A stretch of DNA of 42,920 bases from Chara braunii (lineage: Eukaryota; Streptophyta; Charophyceae; Charales; Characeae): NCBI GenBank assembly GCA_003427395.1, contig BFEA01000113.1, positions 1,487,499 through 1,530,418 of the forward strand. Reading direction: 5' to 3'. Position numbers and translations under genes: made by a program. Positions 10,066-20,998 of this stretch are shown piece by piece. The notes under the pieces are model-generated. The model ran no database searches. It had not been told where the DNA came from and saw only the letters and a program-made list of their open reading frames with translations. How positions within the stretch are numbered: position 1 is the first letter of the stretch; each line of letters starts with the position of its first letter.

Positions 10066-10537
10066 TGTTACGGACTCCCCCAGGGCTCGATCCCTGGTCT
10101 ATCTTTTTGCTGTTTCTGCTGCATCCCGTTTTCGTCCTGGCACCCTTTTTTCCAAACCCCTCCTTTGGTACCGTCGGATCTTGGACAACTGGCGCCATGC
10201 TGCAATTCGGGCGCCACTTTCAAATACTGCATTTTTCAGTTCTGCCCTCGGGGCTTTTGCGGAAATGCCCCTGGTACCGTACGTGTCACTGGTACTTATA
10301 CCGGCTCCCCGTACAGTACGGGGACCAGTCTCGTACCAGTTTTCTGCTGCTGTGCTCGTACTCAGTGTGACTTGCTGTTTCGGCATTCGGAATCCAAGAC
10401 TTTGACTTTGTGCCCTTGCCACTGTGTCTGCATCCGACCCTCAGTCGTGTCGAGTGAGTGAGTGTGCGTGTGTGCTCTCACTCTCTCCCTCTCTCTCTCC
10501 TCTCCTTAGGCTCTCCCTCAGCCCCGCGCTCGTCACA
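10066..10537 (+). repeat. K 5' LTR
   Basis: 472 bp from TGTTACGG to GCTCGTCACA. The distal 350 bp, from GACAACTGGCGCCATGCTGC onward, align closely with the 3' LTR (29189-29542). The first 120 bp do not, apart from TGTTACG. The LTR contains many GTAC/GGTACC motifs and a perfect hairpin at 10307-10323. Confidence 0.88.
10307..10323. repeat. Perfect hairpin in the K LTR
   Basis: CCCCGTAC-A-GTACGGGG is an 8-bp stem around one base. It is identical in the 3' LTR (29310-29326). Confidence 0.9.
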
Positions 10538-10538
10538 C

Positions 10539-10552
10539 TGGTATCGAAGTGG
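10539..10552 (+). promoter_or_regulatory. K primer-binding site
   Basis: TGGTATCGAAGTGG starts one base after the 5' LTR end. TGGTATC matches the ACC-CCA side of several tRNAs. The initiator-Met match is less complete than in G1, so the primer tRNA is uncertain. Confidence 0.6.
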
Positions 10553-11055
10553 TTCGAACCCGCCCGACCCACCCTGCTTCGTCGTCACCACCTGGCCATC
10601 ATCAGCATCATCGTCGTGATCGGCGTCGTAGTGCCACGTCATCATCGTGATCGTCGCCGTCGTGCCACGTCATCGTCGTCATCGTCGTCGTCGTGCCACA
10701 TCGCCATCGCAGTGCCCATCGCCCTCGTCGCCGCGCCGTGCCATCCTCGTCATCGCCGTTGCTACCTCCGTGCAGATAAGTAATCGACGATAATTTTTTA
10801 CTTTTTTTTTCTCTTCTTCTTCTTCTTCTTCTTTCTCTGCGTTCTTTTCTCATTCTTACCTTCTTCTCCATCTTCTTATCATCGTTGTCGTCATCGTCCC
10901 TCCTTTTCCCTCCCCTTCTTTCTCCCTCGTCGCCGACATTCCCTTTTCCTCTTCTTCTTCTTACTCTTCGACAACGTTTCTATTCTTTTTCCTTTCGTTT
11001 TTTTTCCTCTTCGCCATTTGTTTTTATTTTTATTTTTATTTGTTTCTTCCTTTTG

Positions 11056-11206
11056 ATTTCGAAATTGAAACCAATTCGATTTTGTTTCAGAAATCAAATG
11101 GAAATCATATCGATTTCGATTCGAAATCGAAATCCATTCGATTTCGATTCCAAGACTGAATCGATTTCGACTCGAAACCGAAATCAATTCGATTCCCATT
11201 CCGAAA
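11056..11206. repeat. TTCGATTT/AAATCGAA palindromic repeat
   Basis: Alternating blocks such as CGATTTCGATTCGAAATCGA recur up to the start of the N gap at 11207. The unassembled DNA probably continues this repeat. Confidence 0.75.
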
Positions 11207-11766
11207 NNNNNNNNNNNNNNNNNNNNNNNNNNNNNNNNNNNNNNNNNNNNNNNNNNNNNNNNNNNNNNNNNNNNNNNNNNNNNNNNNNNNNNNNNNNNNN
11301 NNNNNNNNNNNNNNNNNNNNNNNNNNNNNNNNNNNNNNNNNNNNNNNNNNNNNNNNNNNNNNNNNNNNNNNNNNNNNNNNNNNNNNNNNNNNNNNNNNNN
11401 NNNNNNNNNNNNNNNNNNNNNNNNNNNNNNNNNNNNNNNNNNNNNNNNNNNNNNNNNNNNNNNNNNNNNNNNNNNNNNNNNNNNNNNNNNNNNNNNNNNN
11501 NNNNNNNNNNNNNNNNNNNNNNNNNNNNNNNNNNNNNNNNNNNNNNNNNNNNNNNNNNNNNNNNNNNNNNNNNNNNNNNNNNNNNNNNNNNNNNNNNNNN
11601 NNNNNNNNNNNNNNNNNNNNNNNNNNNNNNNNNNNNNNNNNNNNNNNNNNNNNNNNNNNNNNNNNNNNNNNNNNNNNNNNNNNNNNNNNNNNNNNNNNNN
11701 NNNNNNNNNNNNNNNNNNNNNNNNNNNNNNNNNNNNNNNNNNNNNNNNNNNNNNNNNNNNNNNNNN
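11207..11766. other. Assembly gap (560 N)
   Basis: Unknown bases. Open frames drawn across this gap on both strands are meaningless. Confidence 0.99.
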
Positions 11767-12423
11767 CCTCTTCTCCCCCCACGGGGCTGATCCCACCCCC
11801 CGCCCCCACTGCCCAACCTCGCTTCCGCTCGCCCTTCCCCCCCATCCGTACGATACACCTATTGATCGACAAAAGTTTATAATACTTTATTCTCCCATTT
11901 TGAACATTAAAATTAATTGAACTTCTTTATTTTTGAAAATTTACATTTTCCTTTTTAAAAGTAAATAATTAACATTTCGCATTTCAAATTAGATTCGAAT
12001 TTCGCATCTTCACCTTATTATCAAACATTGATTCAATTAATCTCCTTTTTCTTATTTTATTTTTTGACATCTCCTTTTTTTGAATTTCATTTTTTAATTT
12101 CTCGGCATTGTCGGCAATTACTTAAATTAACTTAAAATCCAATCTAAATCCGTCAATTTACACTAAAAAAAGTTAACTCCAATCAAATCAGTTTTAGTAT
12201 TTAATTCATTTATAATAGAATTCGTTGAAATTAATTACAGTCGCTTTAAAATTTTTAATTCGTTTCAAATTTATTAAAATCCCTTAAATTACATTGATAT
12301 TAAACCCATTCATTAAATATTAATAGTGTAATGACCCGCCAAAAACACAGACTGAGAACACTGCTGATTTCAAGGATTTGTTGCTGGAATGACTGCCTTG
12401 TTGAGATTCCCGCATTCTGCTGT

Positions 12424-12787
12424 TCTATTTATTTATTCTTAATAATAATGAATTGGATATTCGTAAATTTAAAGAATATCAATAGAACGTTTTAGATCCA
12501 AGAGTTTCTTTATAGATATAAACGCTTTCTTATATTTTCTAAAAAAAATTGTGATCCAACGAATCCACAATTTTTGAACTAGCCGACATAGGGGTGGTGG
12601 ACATAAACGATTATACAGAAAAACCGATTTCGGAAGGAAGGTAATAGGTTCAAATAAGGAAGGGCTTACGGTGGATACCTAGGTACTCAGAGACGAAGAA
12701 GGGCGTAGTAAGCGACGAAATGCTTCGGGGAGTCAAAAACAGGCATAGATCCGAAGATTCCCGAATGGGGTAACCCCTTGTACTGCT
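12424..12787 (+). other. Nuclear-integrated plastid DNA (rRNA spacer and 23S start)
   Basis: About 360 bp are present in the T 5' LTR but absent from the same place in the 3' LTR (after TTCTGCTGT at 21094). The right portion is the start of a plastid-type 23S rRNA. The AT-rich left portion (12424-12648) would be the 16S-23S side spacer next to it. It must have been inserted after T integrated. The borders are accurate to a few bases; the right one blends into a TG repeat. Confidence 0.8.
12649..12787 (+). pseudogene. rrn23: Plastid 23S rRNA 5'-end fragment
   Basis: Starting TTCAAATAAGGAAGGGCTTA, the sequence follows the well-known beginning of chloroplast 23S rRNA: GGTGGATACCTAGG, then GGGCGTAGTAAGCGACGAAA, TGCTTCGGGGAG, CATAGATCCGAAGATTCCCG and a final ACTGCTG. 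The mitochondrial large rRNA of plants differs in these blocks (recalled, not searched). Only about 140 bp of a roughly 2.8-kb gene remain, so it cannot function as rRNA. Confidence 0.85.
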
Positions 12788-14046
12788 GTGTGTGTGTGCG
12801 TGCCTGCTGGTTTGCATGCCTGTCGGAGTGCTTGTGTGTGTGCCCCGCAAGGGTACTTGTTGGTTGAAAGGCCCCGCAGGCCCGGTACTTACCTGTGGCC
12901 GTGACTTTGAGGGTTGCAGCGGGGGGAAAACACTCGAGTAGCGGGGGGAGGTCCGCGACACTTAGAGCAGCGGGGAAAAACACTCAAGTAGCAGGTAGGC
13001 CGGTACCACTCAAGTAGTGGTAAAAGTGTCGGGTACTGGAGGCCGAGCAGAAGAAGACAAAAAGTTGGCATTTTTAGAGGCCCGGTAGCGGTAGGTTAGA
13101 GTTAGGCCGGTACCAGTCCAAGTGGCCCGGGTCTAGGGCCTGTCCGGACGATAGCAGAGCCTGCAATGATGTTTCCCTCCGAAAGGGAGGAGGTACCGGT
13201 TGTTGGGAGGCCGCTCGGCCTAGGAAGTCACCGCCCAAGAGGCCAGTAGGCCGCTATATCTTCCGGAGGAGCAAGTAGCTCCTCCTCATTTGTGGTATGC
13301 AAGGATTGGCGACATGCTGCTGAGCCAAGCACTGGACTTGTGCAGCGCTGCCTGGAGGTGAAGGGCAGCTGGGCGCTCAGCCTGGCTATGGCGAGCAGCC
13401 TAGCTTGAGGAGGAGGAAGAAGGGGGCGAAGGAGGAGAGTGGCGAGGCACCTACCTGGCTATGGTGGACACCATCTTCATCACCTTGTTGGGCGCTGCAT
13501 CTGGAAGGCCCCAGTTGGGGTAGTGCCGCACCAAGGAAGCTCGAGGCAGAGTCAGGCATGGCGGCTTAGTCAACAGCGGCATAGCTGCTTTGGGTTGTCC
13601 TTTGGACAGAAGTGCAGCGCCATAGCTGCTTTGGGTTGTCCTTTGGACAGGAGGGCAGGGCCCTCAGTAGTCCGCCATAGCCTAGGCATGTGAGAAGTGG
13701 AAGAAGGGGGGAAGCCATAGCTATGGTGAACCTGTTGTGGTTGTTGTTGTGTCAGCAGTAAGAGGGAACTTCGGATATTGATTCTGGTTCATCCACTCGT
13801 CGTTATTATTATTATTGGGAGAAGAATAAAATTGGCGAAGTAGAGAGAACGGGGATTTGGCATTGGTCTTGCTGGTGTACATCTTCTTCTTCTTCGTCTT
13901 CTTCTTCTTCTTCTTCTTCTTCTTCTTCTTCTTTCTCTCTTCTTTGGTCTCTATCTCCTTGCAAGTGCTTTCGTTTCTTTCACAATTGGGTGGCATTGTC
14001 TTTCATTGTGAAATTGCACTTTGGGAGTGACCAGGATCGTAACAAT

Positions 14047-14060
14047 TGGTATCGGAGCGG
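14047..14060 (+). promoter_or_regulatory. T primer-binding site
   Basis: TGGTATCGGAGCGG, two bases after the LTR end. It matches the initiator-Met tRNA complement TGGTATCAGAGC except for one A-to-G difference. G3 carries the same variant (TGGTATCGGAGC) at 36355. Confidence 0.8.
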
Positions 14061-15373
14061 ACTTACTTGCTGGCGAGAGGTGTTAGTCATCCTAAACCTA
14101 ATTCCGGATTAGGTTAGGGCTAACCTAATCTCGGATTAGAGTTGGGAAGTTAGGGTTAAGAGGGGCAATGAGGTATGTGGATACTGCCCCCACCTGGTTA
14201 GGTCATGTAGGGTCGACATCAGACCTGACCAGGTTGCTTGTGTGATGGGATGGGGTGGCGAGACGCAAAGGAGGCTGAGTGAGAGGTACTCGCACCTGGA
14301 ATCTGCACTTCAAGAAGACATTGGGTGACTTTTGGGCTTCCCCTCAAGAGGGAGACTTGATTGGAGGCTGCCATATCTGCATCGAAGAGCTGCAAGTTGC
14401 TACTTTGGTCTTCAGACATCGACGGGGGATCCGACATTGTAACAGGGGTGTAGGGAGGCCCTCTTAGTCATGTTAGGACACTTCGTGTAGTGGTAGCTAG
14501 GGGTCAAGAGGACCTATGAGAGAGGAGGGTGAGTCGTTATCCATCTTTGGAGGCCGGGCCTCACAGGTAAGTGTCGTGTGACCTGGTTATGCTTGTGGGA
14601 GGTTGCTTGGTGCTTCGTGGGCTGTTGGGGTGTGCTGGGCTCTCTTCCTCTTCTCTGCGGTCTTGGTTGTGTGTGACAATGTGGATTGCTTTCTCACCTG
14701 ATGGATGGATGGATGATGTATCTTGTTTTCAATGACATATCTTTCTACGGTGCATTGTCTTTTCATTTCTGAACGGCTGTAGGGGTGAGTTCTTGCTGAA
14801 AGTTGTCTTTTCCTTTTCAGTACGGTAGAGGCAGTTTGGGACTGACTTGGTACACCTATCTCGTTTGTCCTAGTCCACGACCTACTTGGGACCTTCGGGA
14901 CTCAGTGGGACCAACGGGACATGACCTTTAGGGCCCAAATCTGTTGTCGTCAATGCATCTCTTTGTTGTGCTGAATTTGGGGGACATACGGCTAGTAATG
15001 GCATTCCTTTCAAGGGGATCTTGATTGGTCTTACTGCATGCTCTCACATACTGCCCCGCGTCTGGCTCGACGACCGTCTGCACCCCTCGAAATCTCCATT
15101 GCTGCAGTTAGTTTTCTTCGGCTGACCTATTGTGGTACATGCTCCTTGTCAGATTAGACAAGAGGGGATCTCCAGTTAATCTGATCGGGCCTGTTCGATA
15201 AGTCAGTCCTCTCTTTCATTTTTTATTTTTTATTTTTATTTTTTTTTAATCTTTATTCTGCTGCGTGAATGTCATTCTCTAAGTCCAAATGAATTGCCGC
15301 TCCGGCTAGGAGCTCTACCTTCTACTCTTTGTGATTGTGATTTACTGTTTTTTTTCTTTTATCTAAACTATCT
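14061..15373 (+). other. T leader
   Basis: Untranslated 1.3 kb before the gag ATG. It contains a short GATG repeat (14701-14716) and clustered GGGAC words (14880-14920). A T-rich stretch lies at 15217-15260. No ORF worth calling was seen. Confidence 0.65.
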
Positions 15374-17072
15374 ATGTCCAGTATTGAGACACGTGCGCAG
15401 AAAGCGGAAAGAGAGAGAAGGGAGAGAGAAGATGTTCTTTTTGAGAGTGTGAGGAAGGGTAAGAGGATTGTTCGTCCAAAAGTGAGCAAAGTGCGGACCC
15501 CTCTTGAGAGATCTAGTGACGCCCTATCCTCCGGCATGGCAGACATCACGTCAGAGCAATGGAAGGCCATGCGGGACGCAGCGGCCGAAAGCGAGAAACC
15601 TTTTTTTCAAAAACTTTATGAGGATGCAATGCACAGAGAGAGGGAGGCAGAGGCAGCGGCCAAAGCCACGAGTATTGCGGAACAAGTGGCCCTCCTCGAG
15701 GTTCCCGAATCAGATGATGACCGGTTCCAAGAGAAGCTAGCTGCTGCCGTAGCAGCCTTGGTTCGACTGCGGACCTTGGAAGATATAGAGTCCCGTGTGA
15801 CAACTCTAGAGCAGCGGAACCAAGAGCTGCAGGTTGAGATAGTCAGCCTCAAACAGTCCCAACTGTCTGCCCCCCCCGTCCTCCTAATCCTCGTCATGCT
15901 GCAGTCCCAGTCTCTCACCCTAACACAGTCCTCATGTAGAGAGCAAGCGGAACTGTGACGAGCGCAGGAACCGGTGCCAGCTCCTCAAGCGGCAGCGCCG
16001 ACAGTTATGCACTGGTCCCAGTCCCAAATGCGGGAACATCAACCCAAAACGCCGCAATTCTTACTGGCGTACAATACAACGGTCCCTTAGTGGACAAGAG
16101 GGCGGCCACTCTGCCGTCCAAGTACAACGGGAAGAGGTACATCGCCTCTTGGATTAGCTCCATGCGCTCATACTTCGAGGTACTGCGAACACCGCAGGAA
16201 GACCGAAGCATGATCATGGGCACAAATACTGAGCCCGCCANACGGAGTTTCATAGAACTCCAAGTTGTTACTGCAGGTTATGAGAGAATTGATCTGACTG
16301 AGTGGCTGAAAGTAACTCCTGTACGTACTCTTGAGGACCTCCTCATCACGCAGTATCAAGATAAGCGCGCTGCACTCAAGGCAAGGCTCAAGCTCGAGGC
16401 CCTCAAGAGCCAAAAATGGAGAACTTCCATGCAGGCTTTGGAGCAGCACTTGACTGGTTTGTTCACCACTCCAAACCTAGGATGGACTGATCTGTCTTGC
16501 ATGGATGTAGTTATGGGAGTGGCCCCTCAAGGATATGTCTCCCGGCTAGGACTCAGAGACCATACGACTTGGCGAGAGCTACTGACGGATCTAGTCAACC
16601 ACGGACCTCGCCAGGCGTGCAAAGGCACCCGCTGCAGGTAGAACCTCGCAACGCAAGCAGTATGGAAGCAGCAACCAGCTTGCCCTGCATGAACATCGGG
16701 AGGCGAGGAGCAATCCTATGCAGATGATCTGTCTCTAGATGACCATCTAGAGCCGGACTCCGACGTGGGTTGTTCTACATCAGCCCTTGAGTCTGACATA
16801 AATACCGAAGAAAATGCAATGCCTTTAAAAAGACTGCTTCAAGCAAGGGGCCTAACCGTGGTTCGGGTAAAGGGACTATAGCACACCTCCCCAAGAATGC
16901 AAAGATCCATGAGAAGCCGGAGGATGCTTCCACCAAGCCTTGGGAAGCCCTCCGCATTAGCCAAAAGGAATGGGAGAGAAGATCCAAACTGCGAGTGTGC
17001 TTGCATTGTCAGACCCCTGAACATGTTTTGCAGGAATGTTATCGTCTGCAGGGAAACAGGCAAAGGGCGTAG
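15374..17072 (+). pseudogene. gag: T gag (frameshifted): coiled coil, capsid, zinc knuckle
   Basis: The start ATG at 15374 gives MSSIETRAQKAERERRERED, a basic/acidic coiled coil, then Ser/Pro-rich linker. The frame breaks at a run of eight C (15870-15877); the next frame carries YNGKRYIASWISSMRSYFE and a capsid-like helical region (about 16110-16640), with one N at 16241. A further shift leads to an acidic linker (DDLSLDDHLEPDSD) and a CCHC knuckle, CLHCQTPEHVLQEC (16998-17039). The final stop is TAG 17070-17072. Structural protein of the particle. Homopolymer shifts could be assembly errors, but there are at least two breaks. Confidence 0.8.
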
Positions 17073-20000
17073 AAGAGTCGTCGACACTCTCTACAACAAG
17101 GGAAGCTGAACAGTCAGTTGCAGGCCCCTCTAAGGAGCCTGAATCTGATCAACAGCCTGCCCTTGAAGCCCGAACTGATGTTGAATCCAAGGCTGTTGTA
17201 GTCCAAGTACTTTACATTGAGCCTTGGGAGGAGACTAAGGAAGTTGACTTCCACTCTCACCTGGAACATTGGCTGCAGCTCAAGCAGCAACGTCGTGTTC
17301 AAGGGAGTGTGGAACTGACCTTCTTTAAGTTGCTCATTAACCGCCGATACATCCGAGTGTTGATTGATAGTGGTTCAACGACTAACTTTTTTTTTCCTAA
17401 CGGGATTCGTAAGGCGGACCTGGGAATGAAGCAAGTGGAATTGCAGAACCCTTGTCAGACCCAGGTAGGCAACCAAGAGGTTGTCACCTCAACACATGCT
17501 GTCAAAGGTGTGCGCTTTGACAAGGATCGCACAGTGACCCATGAGCTGAACTTTTACATCCTGGACAAGTGTCTTTTCAACGCGGTCATTGGCTTGGGCT
17601 GGTTGAAAGCTCATTGTTTAAGGACCACGTGGGCGAATACTCGGTTCGTGGTGCGTGATGCCAAGGGGAACGAGCGTAACGTTCTATTGGACCAGACGCT
17701 CGAGTCCCCTGTGACTCTGTTGAGTGCAAACAGATTCTGCAAATCAGTGCATAGGCGCAAGGAAGCTGAGCATGTGCATGTAGCTCTTGTAAAGCCTCTC
17801 CATGTGCCTTTTACTTTTGCTGCATTTTCTACCTCAGATTATTATTCTACTTCTACTACCTCTACTTCTGTTTCATTTACTTCTACTGTAAAAAATCAGT
17901 CCACTTCTGATCCAAGTACTTCGAATTCGGTTGTAATTGTCGTAAATTCTCAATCTGATTTTCTCTCTCTTGATGAGGATATCCTCCACCGGAAGTCCCA
18001 ACAAGCATTCGCAGTCTATTAGATCGATTTCCTGAAGTTCTGGTTGAACCTCGTGGAGTTCCCGAGCGTCCGGTCAAACACAAAATCGAGATAATAGAAG
18101 GGAGTGTTCCTCCAAAGGGTTGCGTCTACCGTATGGGACAAGGCGAGTTGGAGGACTTGAGGAGACAAATTGATGACATGATTGATCGTGGATGGATTAG
18201 GCCTAGTGAATATGAGTTCGGGGCACCTGTCCTGTTTGTGGCGAAGAAAGGAGGCAAACTCTGGATCTGTATTGACGATCGTGGCCTAAACCGTATCACC
18301 CGAAAGAACGCTTATCCCTTGTCGCGCATAGATGATCTGCTAGATGTTGCAGGTGGGTGCAAGGTCCTCTCCAAGATCGACCTCAAGTCTGGCTACCACC
18401 AAATTGAAGTTGATCCAAGTGACCAGCACAAAACTGCATTCAAAACACGCGATGGGTTGTACGGATTCATCGTTATGCCCTTCGGTCTTACGAACGCACC
18501 AGCCACGTTTCAGTGCCTCATGGACAAGGTTCTCCGCCATCAGCTCAATAAGTTTGTTGTTGTTTACCTTGACGACATCCTGATTTTCAGCAAGTCCATG
18601 GAAGAGCACGTCCAACACCTGTGGAGGTTTTGCAGGTCCTCAAGGAGGCACAACTGCACCTCAACTTAGAGAAATCTGAGTTTGGAAGGGACAACGTCAT
18701 CTATCTCGGGCACCGGTTGTCTGCAAATGACCTTGAGGCGGAGGCAACCAAGGTTGAGATCATACGAAAATGGCCTCAACCAGCGAACGTGCGCAAATTG
18801 TGTTTTTTTCTTGGTTTGGCTTCGTATTACCGGAAGCTTGTACCCAAATTTTATGTCATTGCTCACCCACTCTTGAGACTAACAAGCAAAAATGTTGCCT
18901 ATGCGTGGTGTGAGAAATGCGAGACTGCGTTCCAAGCCTTGAAAGAGGCTTTGGTAAGTCGTCTTGTGCTCTGCATTGCGGATCCCAACCTCATGTTCGT
19001 AGTTACTACGGACGCGAGCCAGTATGGGACTGGTGCAGTGCTGCAAGAAGATGATGGCGATGGCCTGCGTCCGCTCGAGTATTACAGCAAACGCATGCCC
19101 AGCCACAAGGTAGCTACCTCCACGTATATGCGTGAGCTCTATGCCTTGCGCGAAGCGCTCACACATTGGAAGCACTACCTCTTGGGTCGTCACTTCAAGG
19201 TCTACTCAGATCATCAGACTTTGAAGTGGATTTAAACACTAACTGATCTCTCTCCGACGCTGACCCGCTGGTTGCATGACATTGATATTTACAATTTTGA
19301 ACTGAAACACAAGAAAGGTTGTTATAACGGTCTTGCTGATGCTTTGTCGCGCCATCCTGAGTTTTTGACTTGCCTTGTGGACTCATATGACCTCCGAAGG
19401 AAACTGAAGGAGGATCTGGTCGAACACACTGCCAAGGATCCGAACCTTAGTCCCATCCTTGAGCAGCTCAAGGCTGACCCTAGTAGTCAGCCTGATTTTC
19501 ACGAGTGTGAGGGTCTTGTATTCCGCTGGTATGGGAAGTTTGATCGTTTGTGTGTACCCAACCATGTGTCTCTCCGGACTCATTTCTTGGATTTGGCACA
19601 TGGTCGGAGTGGACACTTCGGCTTTGAGAAGACTTATGGAAGTCTTTTGCAGCAGTTTGATTGGCTGGGAATGAAGGGATCTTCTTAGAAATTTATTGTT
19701 GAATGTCAAGTCTGTCAAAGAACCAAGGTCCATAGGCATAAGCCTTATGGCCTGTTGAAACCCCTCCCAATCCCTGATGGGCCCGGTGAGTCGGTCTCTA
19801 TCGATTTCACTGACATGGGGAAGGTGAGCGAGGGAGGACAGTCACAAGTCATGGTCATTGTGGATCGTTTTTCCAAATTTCTGCATTTGATTCCTCTACC
19901 TCCTCATGCACCAACTGAGCTTGTGATCGAAGAATTTCACCAGCAGTACATTCTGCGGTATGGACCCCCGAAAACTCTTGTGAGTGATCGGGACACCAGG

Positions 20001-20957
20001 TTCATTAGTGCTGATTGGAAGGACTTCACTTCGCAAATCTACGACATTAAACTCAACAAGACTTCTGGTCGTCACCCCGAAGCCAATGGATTGGCTGAGG
20101 AAATCAACCAGACTGTCATTCAATTACTGCGCACGTTAATTGTTCCAGATCAGAACACGTGGGACAAGGAGTTACACAAAGTGAAGGGGTTGTACAACAA
20201 CTCCATTCACTATGCAACTAGCGTGACACCGAATCAGCTGCAATATGGTTGGCAGCTGGGCAATCCTCTCTTTTATTTGTTCCCCGAACGATCCCGTGGT
20301 TTGATGCTCGGCATGCCTGGCTACAATGCCAAGTATGCACGCCTGCTCAAAGTTGCCATCGCAGCAATGAACAAGCGTCAGCATGCCATGATCAAACATG
20401 ATAACAAGTCGTGCAAAGAAGGGAACTTCAAAGTAGGGAGTTATGTGTGGGTCAAAATGTTTGAGTTTTCTGACGAAGAGGGCGTATCACGAAAGCTTCT
20501 TCCATTGTACTATGGCCCTTGGCAGGTTCTAAAGGTGATTGGGGATGATTTTGGTCCTTCGTATGTGATTGATGTGCCTCCTCATCTACGCACATATCCG
20601 GTCTTTCACGCGTCCAAATTGTTTCCACATATCGATGACGAGACTTTTCCTCTTCGAGATCCTATGATACCTCGTCCTATCGACGGTGGCCATGAGATAG
20701 ACAAAATTGTTTCCCATGAAGGAAGAGGGAGGAACAGACAGCACAAGGTTCACTTCCTCTATCACTCGTTGAACGAGTTTTTTTGGATCGACCGAAAAGA
20801 GCTGCTAAAGAATGCTCCACGTGTTGTTAACGCTTATGAACGCCAGATTGCTGATGGACACACTGCTAAGTTCTCTGCAAAACTCACTCCTCACGGTCTT
20901 ACTAAATCTCTCTTTCTGATCTGCGCCTACGATGCATTTTATGCCGACTCTGAATGA
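17036..20957 (+). pseudogene. pol: T pol: protease, RT, RNase H, integrase, chromodomain-like tail
   Basis: Opens in the -1 frame relative to the knuckle, overlapping the end of gag. Retropepsin: LIDSGSTTNFF (17366-17380 core) and NAVIGLGWLKAH. After a Ser/Thr-rich linker and a frameshift near 17995, RT carries [26 protein letters not shown] and intact YLDD (18565-18576). One base is lost near 18620; RT thumb and RNase H follow (TTDASQYG, YALREAL, YSDHQT). In-frame TAA at 19233-19235 and TAG at 19686-19688. Integrase: HHCC finger (HGRSGH, CQVC), first Asp in SIDFTDM, SDRDTRF, and Glu in HPEANGLAEE. Ends with PPHLRTYPVFHASKLFPH and a divergent chromodomain-like segment. Otherwise complete in length. 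Confidence 0.9.
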
Positions 20958-20983
20958 GATACTCGCTTGAAGGGACCTCGCTC

Positions 20984-20998
20984 TTGAGATGGGGGTAG
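20984..20998 (+). promoter_or_regulatory. T polypurine tract
   Basis: TTGAGATGGGGGTAG lies immediately before the 3' LTR start TGTAATGACC (20999), after the pol stop at 20957. A normal plus-strand priming site. Confidence 0.75.

Larger units (their letters stand above)
10553..12326 (+). other. K leader, first part (includes assembly gap)
   Basis: Non-coding. 10600-10780 is a CGT/CAT-rich trinucleotide-like tract. 10800-11050 is pyrimidine-rich (TTC, TTTTTA). 11056-11206 is a TTCGATTT palindromic repeat running into the N gap. 11767-11860 is C-rich and 11870-12326 strongly AT-rich. The same AT-rich character resumes after T at 24436, which supports continuity. Confidence 0.7.
12327..14044 (+). 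repeat. T 5' LTR (with plastid insertion)
   Basis: Runs from TGTAATGACCCGCC to GATCGTAACA, with the primer-binding site two bases later. It aligns with the 3' LTR except for the extra 12424-12787. It contains GGTACC-rich stretches, a (TTC)n run (13880-13931) and a CTATATC TATA-like word at 13254. The 84-codon ORF at 13439-13693 is only LTR sequence. Confidence 0.9.

Noticed and set aside
10885-11796. Long ORFs on both strands of about 220-300 codons
   Set aside because: They are open only because they cross 560 N; the flanking residues are low-complexity.
12649-12787. Functional or bacterial rRNA gene
   Set aside because: Only about 140 bp of 23S remain, inside an LTR, with the sequence type of plastids; neighbours exclude a bacterial origin.
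13439-13693. Repeated 84-codon ORF (also at 21761-22030)
   Set aside because: Both copies are LTR sequence of T; conservation reflects the LTR pair, and no start context or domain supports a gene.
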